Positions 1-8,561 of a stretch of 64,000 nucleotides of DNA are shown here, piece after piece. The translations under genes were made by a program, and so were the position numbers. The DNA is taken from NCBI GenBank assembly GCA_003349915.1, contig QFXE01000001.1:186001-250000 (forward strand), written 5' to 3'. The DNA comes from an endosymbiont of Escarpia spicata (GTDB taxonomy: Bacteria; Pseudomonadota; Gammaproteobacteria; Chromatiales; Chromatiaceae). Each line of letters opens with the position of its first letter. Within the stretch, counting starts at the first letter, position 1. The notes beneath the pieces were generated by a model. That model was not told the DNA's origin. It saw nothing but the letters and a program-made list of their open reading frames with translations, and searched no databases.

Positions 1-1
1 A

Positions 2-1585
2 CCTGTTCTGGATAGCCACAGCGGCAAGCCGATCACCTTCGTGGGCACCAACCCTGTTGATGTTCCCAACTGCTCCAACTGCCACTCGAATGAGACCGGC
101 AATGGTGACAAGTACACCCTCTACAAGCAGGAGAAGGCCTTCTGGAAGGCGCTGGGTGCATCTGACTGGATTGCCAATCTGAAGGCGACATCTGTCTCCA
201 TCCTGGAGATGCATGACGACAACAACGGCACCGACTTCATGAAGGACTACAAGCCGGGCAGTCGTGCGACCATGAACCGTCTAGGTCGCGATCCGGTACT
301 CTGTCAGAAATGCCATGCTGATAATGTCATCGGTGTCCTCCAATCCAAGTCGTTCAAAGATCCCAAGACCGGCAAAGAGAAGGTGATCATGCCTCTGACC
401 GAGGCTATTCATGGTGTTCATCTGAAAGCTACCCCAATGCCTGATTCCCAGGGCCGTACCGGTGCTTGTCAGGGTTGTCACCCTGTCCATCGTCAGGACG
501 GCAGCATGGAGGGTTATCCGATTACGCAGGACGGCAAGAACGCCTATGCGGCTACCGACAATCGCGATGCGGCCGGCGGCTGTTTCGTCGGTCGTGACGT
601 TCACTCCAATCCCGGCAAGGATACTGACGGTGTAGAGACACCTGAGCATCTGAATGCGATCGGTGAATGGCTGCAGGAGAATGTCTCGCAGATCGGTAAT
701 GGCGGGAAGGGCAAGGGTCTCTGGTGCACCAACTGTCACACTCAGCTCTCTCGTGAGTTGTATCAGCGTGATGCACTGACCAATGCGTTCAAGCAGGAAG
801 GCAAGACACTGCGTAACAAGTCGCTGTCTGAGATCGCCAAGGGTATTGGTGTCAGCATGAAAGAGCTGGAAGAGATGATGGATCCGAAAGTCATCCTCGA
901 CGGCAAAGGTCATGACACCCCCGGCAAATCCCGCATCCTGGAGACCTGGTCGCAGAAGCGTCTGGTTCCTGACATCGCGGTCATTGCTCTGAAGGGCGAT
1001 GGTCCGATGATCAACAAGGATGAAGATGGTGATATCAGTGTGGTTCCGCTCTCCGCGAATCCGACAATCGATATCGCTTCTCTGAAGCTGCCTGAAGGCG
1101 CAACCGGTGCTATCGCAGTGCCTTACGATGCTGCAACCCATGGCCGTGACTACTGGCTGGCTCCTGGCGTTCCTCACTGTGCAAACTGCCACGAGGCGCC
1201 TTACGTCGAAGGTCAGGGTGGTGCTGCCTTCCCGATCACCCAGCCGGGTAAGTACGCCAACGTGCGTTACTCCAAGGGTCATGCGGGTCTGGCTTGCCAG
1301 GCATGTCATCAGTCCATCCACGGTCTCTATCCGGTGACACCGCGTACCGATCTGACAACCTACCGTCAGGCGCCGCAGTACAACCCGGATGGTTCCCACG
1401 GTCCTTTCAAGTGTGCCGCCTGTCATGAGGTCAACGCAGAGGGTGTTCCCTTCCTCGCTGACGATGAGGACGATTACAACTGGAACGGCAAGGGCATCAT
1501 GAATGACTACGATGCGTCTGTATCCTGGATGCACGCCAATGCCCTGGATCAGGGTGGCAAAATCCCGGATGAAGACGAAGAGTGA
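2..1585 (+). CDS. Multiheme c-type cytochrome, 5' end outside the window
   Basis: Seven CxxCH haem-attachment motifs are visible. Counting from the GTG at base 41, their first cysteines are at residues 11, 88, 143, 229, 380, 419 and 458. The reading frame is open from base 2 through that GTG with no stop or ribosome site, so the GTG is internal and the protein starts upstream; more haems and the export signal may lie outside. Many extra histidines could be distal haem ligands. A CFVGRDVH segment near residue 181 looks like a lost eighth motif. The tail is acidic (ends DEDEE). It is followed by a parvulin isomerase and a TlpA-like thioredoxin, both with export signals, which points to a periplasmic or surface electron carrier and its folding partners. 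I do not recognise the exact family. Confidence 0.9.
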   Translation, partial: PVLDSHSGKPITFVGTNPVDVPNCSNCHSNETGNGDKYTLYKQEKAFWKALGASDWIANLKATSVSILEMHDDNNGTDFMKDYKPGSRATMNRLGRDPVLCQKCHADNVIGVLQSKSFKDPKTGKEKVIMPLTEAIHGVHLKATPMPDSQGRTGACQGCHPVHRQDGSMEGYPITQDGKNAYAATDNRDAAGGCFVGRDVHSNPGKDTDGVETPEHLNAIGEWLQENVSQIGNGGKGKGLWCTNCHTQLSRELYQRDALTNAFKQEGKTLRNKSLSEIAKGIGVSMKELEEMMDPKVILDGKGHDTPGKSRILETWSQKRLVPDIAVIALKGDGPMINKDEDGDISVVPLSANPTIDIASLKLPEGATGAIAVPYDAATHGRDYWLAPGVPHCANCHEAPYVEGQGGAAFPITQPGKYANVRYSKGHAGLACQACHQSIHGLYPVTPRTDLTTYRQAPQYNPDGSHGPFKCAACHEVNAEGVPFLADDEDDYNWNGKGIMNDYDASVSWMHANALDQGGKIPDEDEE

Positions 1586-1809
1586 TGGCCATCACTTGAT
1601 CTGCCGCGACAGGGATGTCCGGCGGGATTGACCCCCGTTTTTTTCGGCTGGTTAAATCCTTTTTTCTCTGCTGTTTTCCAGTAGCGCATTGGTGTAAAAG
1701 TGAGTGTGTTTTTGAAAAACAGTGGGAAATCACCGAATACTCACTAAATTAAAAGAGCGGGCATAAACCTGCCAAACCAAATAAATCTATTACCGCCAGG
1801 AAATGATCT

Positions 1810-3096
1810 ATGAAGTTGCTGTCTGTTATTAAGCGCTGTCTGTTGCTCGCCGCCATCCTCGCCGCGCCACAAAGTTACGCCATCGCAGAGTCCCAGGTCC
1901 TTGCAACTGCAGGTGAAATGAGCGTCACTGATGATGATCTTAAATCAGCCATGGCCAGCTCTCCGTTTGCAACCCAGTTTCCGTCAATGGATCGGGAAGA
2001 CCAGGCATTGCTTCGTGGTTCGTTGTTGCAGCGATTGGTCGCCTCAAAGCTGCTCTACCAGGAGGCGAAGCGGTTGGAAATTGATAAAACCGAGGCTTTC
2101 CAACAGGATGTTGAGACGTTTCGTCTTGGTCTGCTCTACAGGCACTTTATGGATAAGCTGCGTGAAGGTATCCGTGTGCCGGAGGATGTGACAGCAAGTA
2201 TCCAGCAACAGTATCCGAATGATACAGATGGCGCAGCCGCTGCAAGGGCTGCCTACCTGTCTGATCGCTATCGCGCCATGCGTTATCTCACCATCAAGAA
2301 CCTGCGCAACAAATATAACATCAAGGTCTATGAATCGCGGATTCAGCCACATCAGATGAGCGATGATACGGTATTGCTTGAGGGTGACGGGATTCTCATT
2401 ACCTATAAGCATGCAGTGGGTAATCAGGTCAATCCACCACAGAACAAGACCTGGCTCATGGAGCGACTCTACAAACGTGCTGAGTTGTTGGTGATTGCCA
2501 AGGCGGCGAACGACGAAGGTGTTGATCTGAGCGACAGACTCAACAGTTACCGTGGTGAGCGTCTGCCGGCAATGATGATTGAACAGAAACAGAGAGAGTG
2601 GATCTCAGGAAAGGATACCCTGAAAAAACACTACGATGCCCATCCTGAATTCAGTCGCACTATGGAGCGTTGGCATATCGGCCAAATCGTACTTTCAAAC
2701 CATGAAGACGCAGAAGCTGTAAGCCAACGTATCAAAGCGGGTGAGAGCCTGTTTCTCCTTGCCGGTGAATTGAGCATTGATCCTTACGGCAAGCGCATGC
2801 GAGGTGACATGGGTTGGGTCAAAGAGGGGGCAGGTCACCCTGATATTGAGAAGGCCGTCAGCGGTCTTGAAGATAATCAGCTAAGTGAGATTGTACAGAC
2901 CCCTGCAGGGTTTCACCTTGTGATGATCCTTGAGCGCAGTCCCAGCCTCAAACGTACATTTGCGAGTATGCGTGACAAGGTTGCACAGAGCCTGATTTCA
3001 GAAAAGTCTGCTGAATATTTCAATGAACTCAGTGAACGCTACAAGGTAGTGTGGAATCTGATTGGAGAGAAGCAAGCGCAGACTGAGAAACACTAG
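1810..3096 (+). CDS. Periplasmic peptidyl-prolyl isomerase, PpiC/SurA (parvulin) type
   Basis: 428 aa. A signal peptide covers about residues 1-26 (basic start, leucine/alanine core, cleavage near AIAES). A helical SurA-like N-terminal chaperone region follows, and a parvulin domain covers about residues 282-376 (HIGQIVLS start, GDMGWV and FHLVMILE motifs). Parvulins isomerise proline bonds and assist folding of exported proteins. A ribosome site (CAGGA) sits 8 bases before the ATG. It ends 3 bases before the thioredoxin gene, so the two are co-transcribed. With the multihaem cytochrome upstream, the simplest reading is a dedicated folding helper for that cytochrome; this is inferred from position only. 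Confidence 0.88.
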   Translation: MKLLSVIKRCLLLAAILAAPQSYAIAESQVLATAGEMSVTDDDLKSAMASSPFATQFPSMDREDQALLRGSLLQRLVASKLLYQEAKRLEIDKTEAFQQDVETFRLGLLYRHFMDKLREGIRVPEDVTASIQQQYPNDTDGAAAARAAYLSDRYRAMRYLTIKNLRNKYNIKVYESRIQPHQMSDDTVLLEGDGILITYKHAVGNQVNPPQNKTWLMERLYKRAELLVIAKAANDEGVDLSDRLNSYRGERLPAMMIEQKQREWISGKDTLKKHYDAHPEFSRTMERWHIGQIVLSNHEDAEAVSQRIKAGESLFLLAGELSIDPYGKRMRGDMGWVKEGAGHPDIEKAVSGLEDNQLSEIVQTPAGFHLVMILERSPSLKRTFASMRDKVAQSLISEKSAEYFNELSERYKVVWNLIGEKQAQTEKH

Positions 3097-3099
3097 ACT

Positions 3100-3648
3100 A
3101 TGAATAGACAGAAATGGGTCTCGCTGCTGGGGGCGGTATTGATTGCCGCGGTTTCCAGCAGTTTTGCCGGGTCAGGTTCGGCGACGGGCAGTGGAGCGGA
3201 GTCAAAGGAAAAGCAGGCTCCCAGCCTGCCCGATTACAGTTATAAAGGGCTGGACGGGGAAATGCACTCACTAACCGAATGGAATGGGAAGGTTGTTTTG
3301 CTCAATTTCTGGGCCAGTTGGTGTGCGCCCTGTCTGAATGAAATCAAGGAGTTTGTTCGCTACCAGGAACAGTATGGAAAGCAAGGTTTGCAGATTATCG
3401 GCCTGGGTCTGGATGAGGCACGTAAGCTGAAGAATGTTGCACGCACTCTTGGAATCAATTATCCAGTGCTGGTGGCGGAACCTAACAGTAACCGCAAACT
3501 GCTTGCCAAGTGGGGTAACTCCAGCGGTTTGATTCCCTACACGGTTTTCTTCGACAAATCCGGAAAACTGTCTGGAGCACATAAGGGGGTCATTGATGAC
3601 CAGACCTTTGAACAGAAGATCCTGCCTCTGCTGGAAGACCCCGAATAG
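3100..3648 (+). CDS. TlpA/ResA-like periplasmic thioredoxin
   Basis: 182 aa with a signal peptide ending near residue 24. The thioredoxin fold (residues ~45-180) carries the active site WCAPC within NFWASWCAPC, the AhpC/TSA-like pattern of TlpA, ResA and CcmG proteins. Such proteins reduce disulfides in the cell envelope, often apocytochrome CxxCH cysteines before haem attachment. It begins 3 bases after the parvulin gene and lies downstream of a multihaem cytochrome, so a maturation role is plausible. A general periplasmic reductase cannot be excluded. Confidence 0.88.
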   Translation: MNRQKWVSLLGAVLIAAVSSSFAGSGSATGSGAESKEKQAPSLPDYSYKGLDGEMHSLTEWNGKVVLLNFWASWCAPCLNEIKEFVRYQEQYGKQGLQIIGLGLDEARKLKNVARTLGINYPVLVAEPNSNRKLLAKWGNSSGLIPYTVFFDKSGKLSGAHKGVIDDQTFEQKILPLLEDPE

Positions 3649-3659
3649 CTGCCGGGGTT

Positions 3660-3695
3660 GTAGGCCTGATCAAGCGTAGCGGATCAGGCACGTAC
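3660..3695. repeat. Palindromic intergenic repeat, family A (variant stem)
   Basis: The stem GTAGGCCTGATC pairs with GATCAGGCACGTAC (two unpaired bases) around the loop AAGCGTAGCG. The same loop occurs at 14714-14725 and in the copy at 50252 with a different stem (CGGTTC/GAACCG), so the stem has changed on both sides while the loop stayed fixed. It lies between the convergent 3' ends of the thioredoxin and M1 peptidase genes and could act as a bidirectional transcription stop. Confidence 0.8.
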
Positions 3696-3700
3696 AGCAT

Positions 3701-5893
3701 TCACATCTTCATCCTTTGCAAGGTCGACTCCGTCCCTTCGGCACTCGGGGGTGGTAGGTTGTCCAGGGCTTCCAATAAGGATGCAGGAGGGGCGATACGA
3801 TCAACGGGTCCGTTGTGGATCTGTCGTTGCAGTGGAGATCGGCTCACATCCCACTGGCCTTTGGCGCTGTTATCGGGTCGCGCTCCTTCGAACGCCAGGT
3901 AGCTGTACTTTCCATAATGGGGTAGTTTGCGCGCCAGTCCCGGCAGACTTGCCGGGTCGTCGCTGGTCAACCAGGCGATGGTGTTTCCTGAGTCGGATCG
4001 TCCGGCAAGGGCAAAGCTGTGAGCGGATCGGGGAAAGGTTTTATGTTTTATAGAAATAGTCTCATCTGACGAATAATAATCCTTGTTATTCAAAAGTTTA
4101 TTGAATATATCTAGAAATTGGTTCTCCCTGCCCATCAGCCAGATCTGTCGATCTTCCGGTAGCTGGCTCAGGTCCCTGTCGAGTCTGATCTCTATATTGT
4201 TGTTTCCGGATGCCCACTGGTTTGCGAGTTGCCGGTAGCCTTCGAGCAGCGGTTTCCGGGCATCTGCCGGGAGTACGATGAGCAACTGCTCCGCGCCGAA
4301 CAGTTTGCTGAAGACTGGGGGAACCTCGTCCGGGTGCAGTTCACGAAAGAGGTCGAGCCAGGGATCGATTTCGAGACGCAGGGGTTTTCCCGGCAGGGTG
4401 AAATCGAGGTCCAATGAAGGCTCTCTCATCGGCAGGGTCATTCGCAGCGGGGGTGCATCTGCCAGATAGATGATAATGGGGATGTCGAGTTCAAATGGGG
4501 CTGCCGCCTGAGTCTGACGTAGCTTGCCGGATAGTCGGTAACCACCGGTTTGCGCCGCCACTTTGAGTTCACTGAGTTCCAGCTTGGGTGCCCCGTTCCG
4601 TTCCGTCCATTGCTGGAAAAAGGGCCTCAGATCGCTGCCACTAACCTGCTCGAACGCGCCGCGCAGTTCAGCGTAACCGGCCTGCTTAAACTGGTTGTCG
4701 CGGTAGAAGCGGCGCAGTCCCTGGATGAACTGTTCGTCACCGAGTTTGCGGCGCAGCATGTGAAACATCATCAATGCCTTGTCGTAACCCACCGATTGGC
4801 TGGCGCTGGTGTGGCGGCTGCGGAAGGCGGTGAGGGGAAAGTCGTTGCTGTCTCGGACGAAATCCCCGTAGCGCTGCAGGGCGGAACGCCGGTACGCCAT
4901 CCCCTGACCCCGCTGCTCTTTCAGAAGGTGATCCGCCAGATAGCTGGTCAGCCCTTCGCTCCAGTTGCCTTGCGCATAATCGACATAGACACCGTTGCCC
5001 CACCAGTTGTGCAGAATCTCGTGAGGATAGGAGGTGTATATGATGAAAGGCAGGCGGATCACCCGTGAGCCCAGAAGGGTGAATGAAGGCATGCCGTAGC
5101 CGGTCTCCCAGAAGTTCTCCACCAGTGCGAACTTGGCGTAGGGGTAGGGGCCGATCAGTTTTTCATAGAGTGTCAGATAGCGGCTGGTGGCCTGCAGGTA
5201 CCGGTCCGCCAGGTTTGGATTCTTCTGGCGCAGAAAAACCTGTGCTTCGGTGTTTCCCTGTTGTTTCGAGTAGAAGTGGAAAGGTGCTGCGATGAGGTAG
5301 ATGTCGTCCTGGGGCAGATTGGCGGTCCAAACGGTTGCCTTGCTGTCCTGTGCTTTTACGGGACCACTTCCCTGACTGACCACCAGCCAGCCGTCGGGCA
5401 GATCGACACTGAGCGAAAAGGTTTTCAGGGAGCCGCCGAACCGGGGGTACCAGGCAACGCCGGCATCGAGAAATACTCCCTCGGATGAGATGGTACCTGC
5501 GAGTCTCTGTCGGCTGCGGCCGGTACTTTCGTGGGTGGTGGTGAAGCCGTGTTTGATCTTCCCTGTATACTCCAGGGTGAATTGTTTCACGCCTTGGGGC
5601 AGGCTGACGCGATAGCCTTGCAGCGGAATCTCCCGGTTTGCGCGACTCGTTTGGGAGAGTTGCACGCCGGGGGTTAGAATGCGTGCCTTGAGTCCGGCAT
5701 GAAGGGTGAACCCGGTATTGCCGTTGTCGGGCAGGGTGACGGTATCCTTGACGGTGAGACTCCCGGTCTCGGGATCAATGCTCACCTCGATCCGGTGATC
5801 GACTACAGACTGCGCCAAGAGGCTGTGGGAGGCCAGTAGTAAGATCATCGACAGGATGAAACGTAATAGGCGATTGTTGGTCGTATTGTTCAT
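3701..5893 (-). CDS. M1-family (gluzincin) metallopeptidase-like exported protein
   Basis: 730 aa. A signal peptide covers about residues 1-27 (ends HSLLAQS). An N-terminal beta domain precedes a gluzincin catalytic domain with HEILH at residues 291-295 and the third zinc ligand glutamate at 313 in NWSEGLTSYL, the HExxH-x18-E spacing of M1 aminopeptidases. The GAMEN-type exopeptidase motif is not clear; a FWETGYGMPS segment lies in that area (~261-270). The C-terminal ~200 residues are unassigned. Divergent from the ChaN-like gene across 60 bases. Predicted role is zinc-dependent peptide hydrolysis in the periplasm or at the surface; the substrate is unknown. Confidence 0.85.
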   Translation of the reverse strand: MNNTTNNRLLRFILSMILLLASHSLLAQSVVDHRIEVSIDPETGSLTVKDTVTLPDNGNTGFTLHAGLKARILTPGVQLSQTSRANREIPLQGYRVSLPQGVKQFTLEYTGKIKHGFTTTHESTGRSRQRLAGTISSEGVFLDAGVAWYPRFGGSLKTFSLSVDLPDGWLVVSQGSGPVKAQDSKATVWTANLPQDDIYLIAAPFHFYSKQQGNTEAQVFLRQKNPNLADRYLQATSRYLTLYEKLIGPYPYAKFALVENFWETGYGMPSFTLLGSRVIRLPFIIYTSYPHEILHNWWGNGVYVDYAQGNWSEGLTSYLADHLLKEQRGQGMAYRRSALQRYGDFVRDSNDFPLTAFRSRHTSASQSVGYDKALMMFHMLRRKLGDEQFIQGLRRFYRDNQFKQAGYAELRGAFEQVSGSDLRPFFQQWTERNGAPKLELSELKVAAQTGGYRLSGKLRQTQAAAPFELDIPIIIYLADAPPLRMTLPMREPSLDLDFTLPGKPLRLEIDPWLDLFRELHPDEVPPVFSKLFGAEQLLIVLPADARKPLLEGYRQLANQWASGNNNIEIRLDRDLSQLPEDRQIWLMGRENQFLDIFNKLLNNKDYYSSDETISIKHKTFPRSAHSFALAGRSDSGNTIAWLTSDDPASLPGLARKLPHYGKYSYLAFEGARPDNSAKGQWDVSRSPLQRQIHNGPVDRIAPPASLLEALDNLPPPSAEGTESTLQRMKM

Positions 5894-5953
5894 GGATTTC
5901 TATTCTACGGCATCACAACCTGATCGGAAGCGGTTTAATACAAGGGGAATAAA

Positions 5954-7108
5954 TTGGCGAAGTCACTCATCAATAGCGTTTTATTGCTGGTTTTTGGCGT
6001 GGTTGGCTTGTTTAGCACCACGGTTGTTATGGCAGATGAGAAGTCAGCTCATGGATCGCAGCAACAGGCTACCGTAGTGGCGCTCTCTGAACTGATGAAT
6101 GTTGAACGGTTGATGGAACAGATTGAAGATCGACAGGCGATCTTTGTCGGTGAGACCCATGATCGTTACGAACATCATCTGAACCAATTGGCGATTATCC
6201 AGGGAATGTACAAAAAGCATCCGGATATGGTGATCGGTCTGGAATTTTTTCAGCAACCGTTTCAGCCGGTGCTGGATCGATACATCAGCGGTGAGATCGA
6301 CGAAAACGCACTGCTCCGTGAGTCGGAATATTTCGATCGCTGGCGCTATGACTACCGGCTCTACCGGCCGATCTTTCGTTACGCCAAAGAAAACGGCATC
6401 CCCCTGATCGCCCTGAATCTTGAAAAGGAGATTACGAGTCAGGCATCTGCCGGGGGTATAGATAGTATTGAAAAAACGCTGAAGCTGCGCATCCCGAAAG
6501 AGATAGATCGCAGTGATACAGCTTATCGGCAGCGGCTCGAAGCCGTCTTTCAGATGCATCCTCATCCGGAGAAGCGAAATTTCGATCACTTTATGGATGT
6601 GCAACTGCTCTGGGATGAAGGTATGGCGGAGCGGGCAGCGGCCTGGTTCCGCGAAAATCCGCAGGGGCATATGGTGATCCTGGCCGGCGGCGGCCACATC
6701 GCCTATGGTTCCGGGATCCCCAATCGGCTCAAGCGCCGGGTGCCGGTTACCACCGCGATTGTGATCAACGCCTCCACAGCCAGCGAACTCGAACCAGCAA
6801 TGGGTGATTTCGTGATGATGACGAAACCCAACCGACTGCATCCCACCGGTAAGCTGGGCGTCTTTCTGGATGTTGAAGAGTCACCTGTTAAAGTGAGCGG
6901 TTTCAGTCCTCATAGTGGCGCCGAGAAGGTGGGCGTGCGCAAGGGCGACAGAATTCTCCAAGTTGGCGAACATGAAATCACAAGCTACGCAGATGTGCGT
7001 ATAGCGTTGATGGATAGCCTGCCTGGCGAAAAAGTGGATGTGGTAGTGCGGCGGACCTGGCCGGTCCTCGGCAGTGCAAATCACACAATAGAGGTTGAAC
7101 TGCGGTAG
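5954..7108 (+). CDS. ChaN-like (haem-binding uptake, DUF399) protein with C-terminal PDZ domain
   Basis: 384 aa, read from a TTG start with AGGGGA 5 bases upstream. An N-terminal signal peptide or lipoprotein-like segment ends near residue 28. Residues ~40-275 match the ChaN fold (FVGETHDRYEHHLNQL, IGLEFFQQPFQPVLDRY, ILAGGGHIAYG), proposed in other bacteria to bind haem at the outer membrane. Residues ~295-384 form a PDZ domain (GFSPHSGAEKVGVRKGDRIL). ChaN with a PDZ tail suggests coupling to protein quality control or scaffolding. The upstream neighbour is divergent; trhP follows closely. Confidence 0.82.
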   Translation: MAKSLINSVLLLVFGVVGLFSTTVVMADEKSAHGSQQQATVVALSELMNVERLMEQIEDRQAIFVGETHDRYEHHLNQLAIIQGMYKKHPDMVIGLEFFQQPFQPVLDRYISGEIDENALLRESEYFDRWRYDYRLYRPIFRYAKENGIPLIALNLEKEITSQASAGGIDSIEKTLKLRIPKEIDRSDTAYRQRLEAVFQMHPHPEKRNFDHFMDVQLLWDEGMAERAAAWFRENPQGHMVILAGGGHIAYGSGIPNRLKRRVPVTTAIVINASTASELEPAMGDFVMMTKPNRLHPTGKLGVFLDVEESPVKVSGFSPHSGAEKVGVRKGDRILQVGEHEITSYADVRIALMDSLPGEKVDVVVRRTWPVLGSANHTIEVELR

Positions 7109-7146
7109 CTTTGTCCGCCCCCTCAACCTCACTGCAGAAATCGACC

Positions 7147-8445
7147 ATGAAAAAGCCCGAACTGCTCTCACCTGCCGGCACCCTGAGGAATGCCCGCTAC
7201 GCCTTTGCCTATGGCGCAGACGCCGTCTATGCCGGTCTGCCCCGTTACAGTCTGCGGGTGCGCAATAATGACTTTCTCCCGGAAAATCTGGCAATTGGTA
7301 TCAATGAGGCACATCGGCAGGGCAAGCACTTCTACCTGGCCACCAATATCATGCCCCACGGGGCCAAGTTGAAGACCTTTATCGACGATATGGCGCCGGT
7401 GGTGGAGATGGGGCCGGATGCGCTGATCATGTCAGACCCAGGCCTGATCTTGATGGTGCGGGAGCGTTGGCCCGATATGCCGGTGCATCTCTCGGTACAG
7501 GCCAATACCACGAATGCCGCCGCAGTGCGCTTTTGGCAGCAGCAGGGGCTGACACGGGTGATTCTTTCCCGTGAGCTCTCTTTGGATGAGGTCGAGGCCA
7601 TTCGCCAAGCCTGTCCCGATATGGAATTGGAGGTGTTCGTGCATGGGGCGCTCTGTATCGCCTATTCCGGGCGATGCCTGCTCTCGGGTTATTTCAACCA
7701 CCGGGATGCAAACCAGGGGAGCTGTACCAACGCCTGTCGCTGGGAGTATAAGGTTAGCCAGCCGGTTGCGGGGCCGGATGAACCCCTCGATGTGGCCGAG
7801 ATGACCCACCAGCCGGAAGCCGATGCGATTCACTATCTGGAGGAGAAGGGCCGTCCCGGTGAGCTGATGCCTATCTTTGAGGATGAGCACGGAACCTACA
7901 TCATGAACTCCCGGGATCTGCGCGCGGTGGAACATGTGCAGCGGCTGGTTGAGATCGGTGTCGACTGCCTGAAGATCGAAGGGCGCACCAAGTCTCACTA
8001 CTACACGGCCCGTACCACTCAGGTCTATCGCCAGGCCATCGACGATGCGGTGGCGGGCCGTGCCTTCCAGCCTGAATTGATGACCGATCTCGAAGGGCTT
8101 GCCAACCGTGGCTATACCGATGGCTTTTATCAGCGCCATGAATCGAGCGAGTTACAAAACTATCGTATCGGTGCCTCCAGCGCCGACCGGCAGATCTTTG
8201 TTGCTGAAGTGACCGGCATCGATGATGGGAGCGGACTGGTCGATCTGGATATCAAAAACAAGCTGCGTGTGGGTGATCGCCTGGAGCTGATGACCCAGGC
8301 CGGCAACACGACGTTTATCCTTGAAGAGATGCAGGATCGGCAGGGGAACCCGATCTCAGAGGCCTTGGGTGGTGGTTATCAGGTGCGGGTAAAACTGCCG
8401 GTAGATGAGGTGAATCTGGGACTGATCTGCCGCTACCTGGATTGA
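7147..8445 (+). CDS. trhP: tRNA U34 hydroxylation protein TrhP (peptidase U32 family, YegQ)
   Basis: 432 aa. It closely follows E. coli YegQ/TrhP along its whole length, including PELLSPAGTL near the N terminus, NLAIGINEAH, HLSVQANT, the cysteine-containing GRCLLSGYF and CTNACRWEY motifs and KIEGRTKS. TrhP, with prephenate-derived chemistry, hydroxylates uridine 34 of several tRNAs to ho5U. CmoA and CmoB, encoded at 28-30 kb, then build cmo5U from it. The ATG at 7147 is chosen because MKKPELL aligns with the family start; the frame runs upstream to 7111 without a convincing start. Confidence 0.95.
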   Translation: MKKPELLSPAGTLRNARYAFAYGADAVYAGLPRYSLRVRNNDFLPENLAIGINEAHRQGKHFYLATNIMPHGAKLKTFIDDMAPVVEMGPDALIMSDPGLILMVRERWPDMPVHLSVQANTTNAAAVRFWQQQGLTRVILSRELSLDEVEAIRQACPDMELEVFVHGALCIAYSGRCLLSGYFNHRDANQGSCTNACRWEYKVSQPVAGPDEPLDVAEMTHQPEADAIHYLEEKGRPGELMPIFEDEHGTYIMNSRDLRAVEHVQRLVEIGVDCLKIEGRTKSHYYTARTTQVYRQAIDDAVAGRAFQPELMTDLEGLANRGYTDGFYQRHESSELQNYRIGASSADRQIFVAEVTGIDDGSGLVDLDIKNKLRVGDRLELMTQAGNTTFILEEMQDRQGNPISEALGGGYQVRVKLPVDEVNLGLICRYLD

Positions 8446-8561
8446 TGTTTCAATCCGTATCTGTCGTTTGTCAGCTCATAATCTACTGAATTTCTGGTTT
8501 TTTTACGGAACAACCGCTATCATGCCCGGTTTTTTCACCTCCAGGTTTCCCTGTCCGATAG

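Noticed and set aside
41-43. GTG as the true start of the cytochrome gene
   Set aside because: The frame is open to base 2 with protein-like sequence and no ribosome site or signal peptide after the GTG.
281-1534. Long 417-codon minus-strand frame over the cytochrome gene
   Set aside because: The plus-strand frame has seven haem motifs; the antisense frame has no domain features and mirrors GC-rich codon bias.
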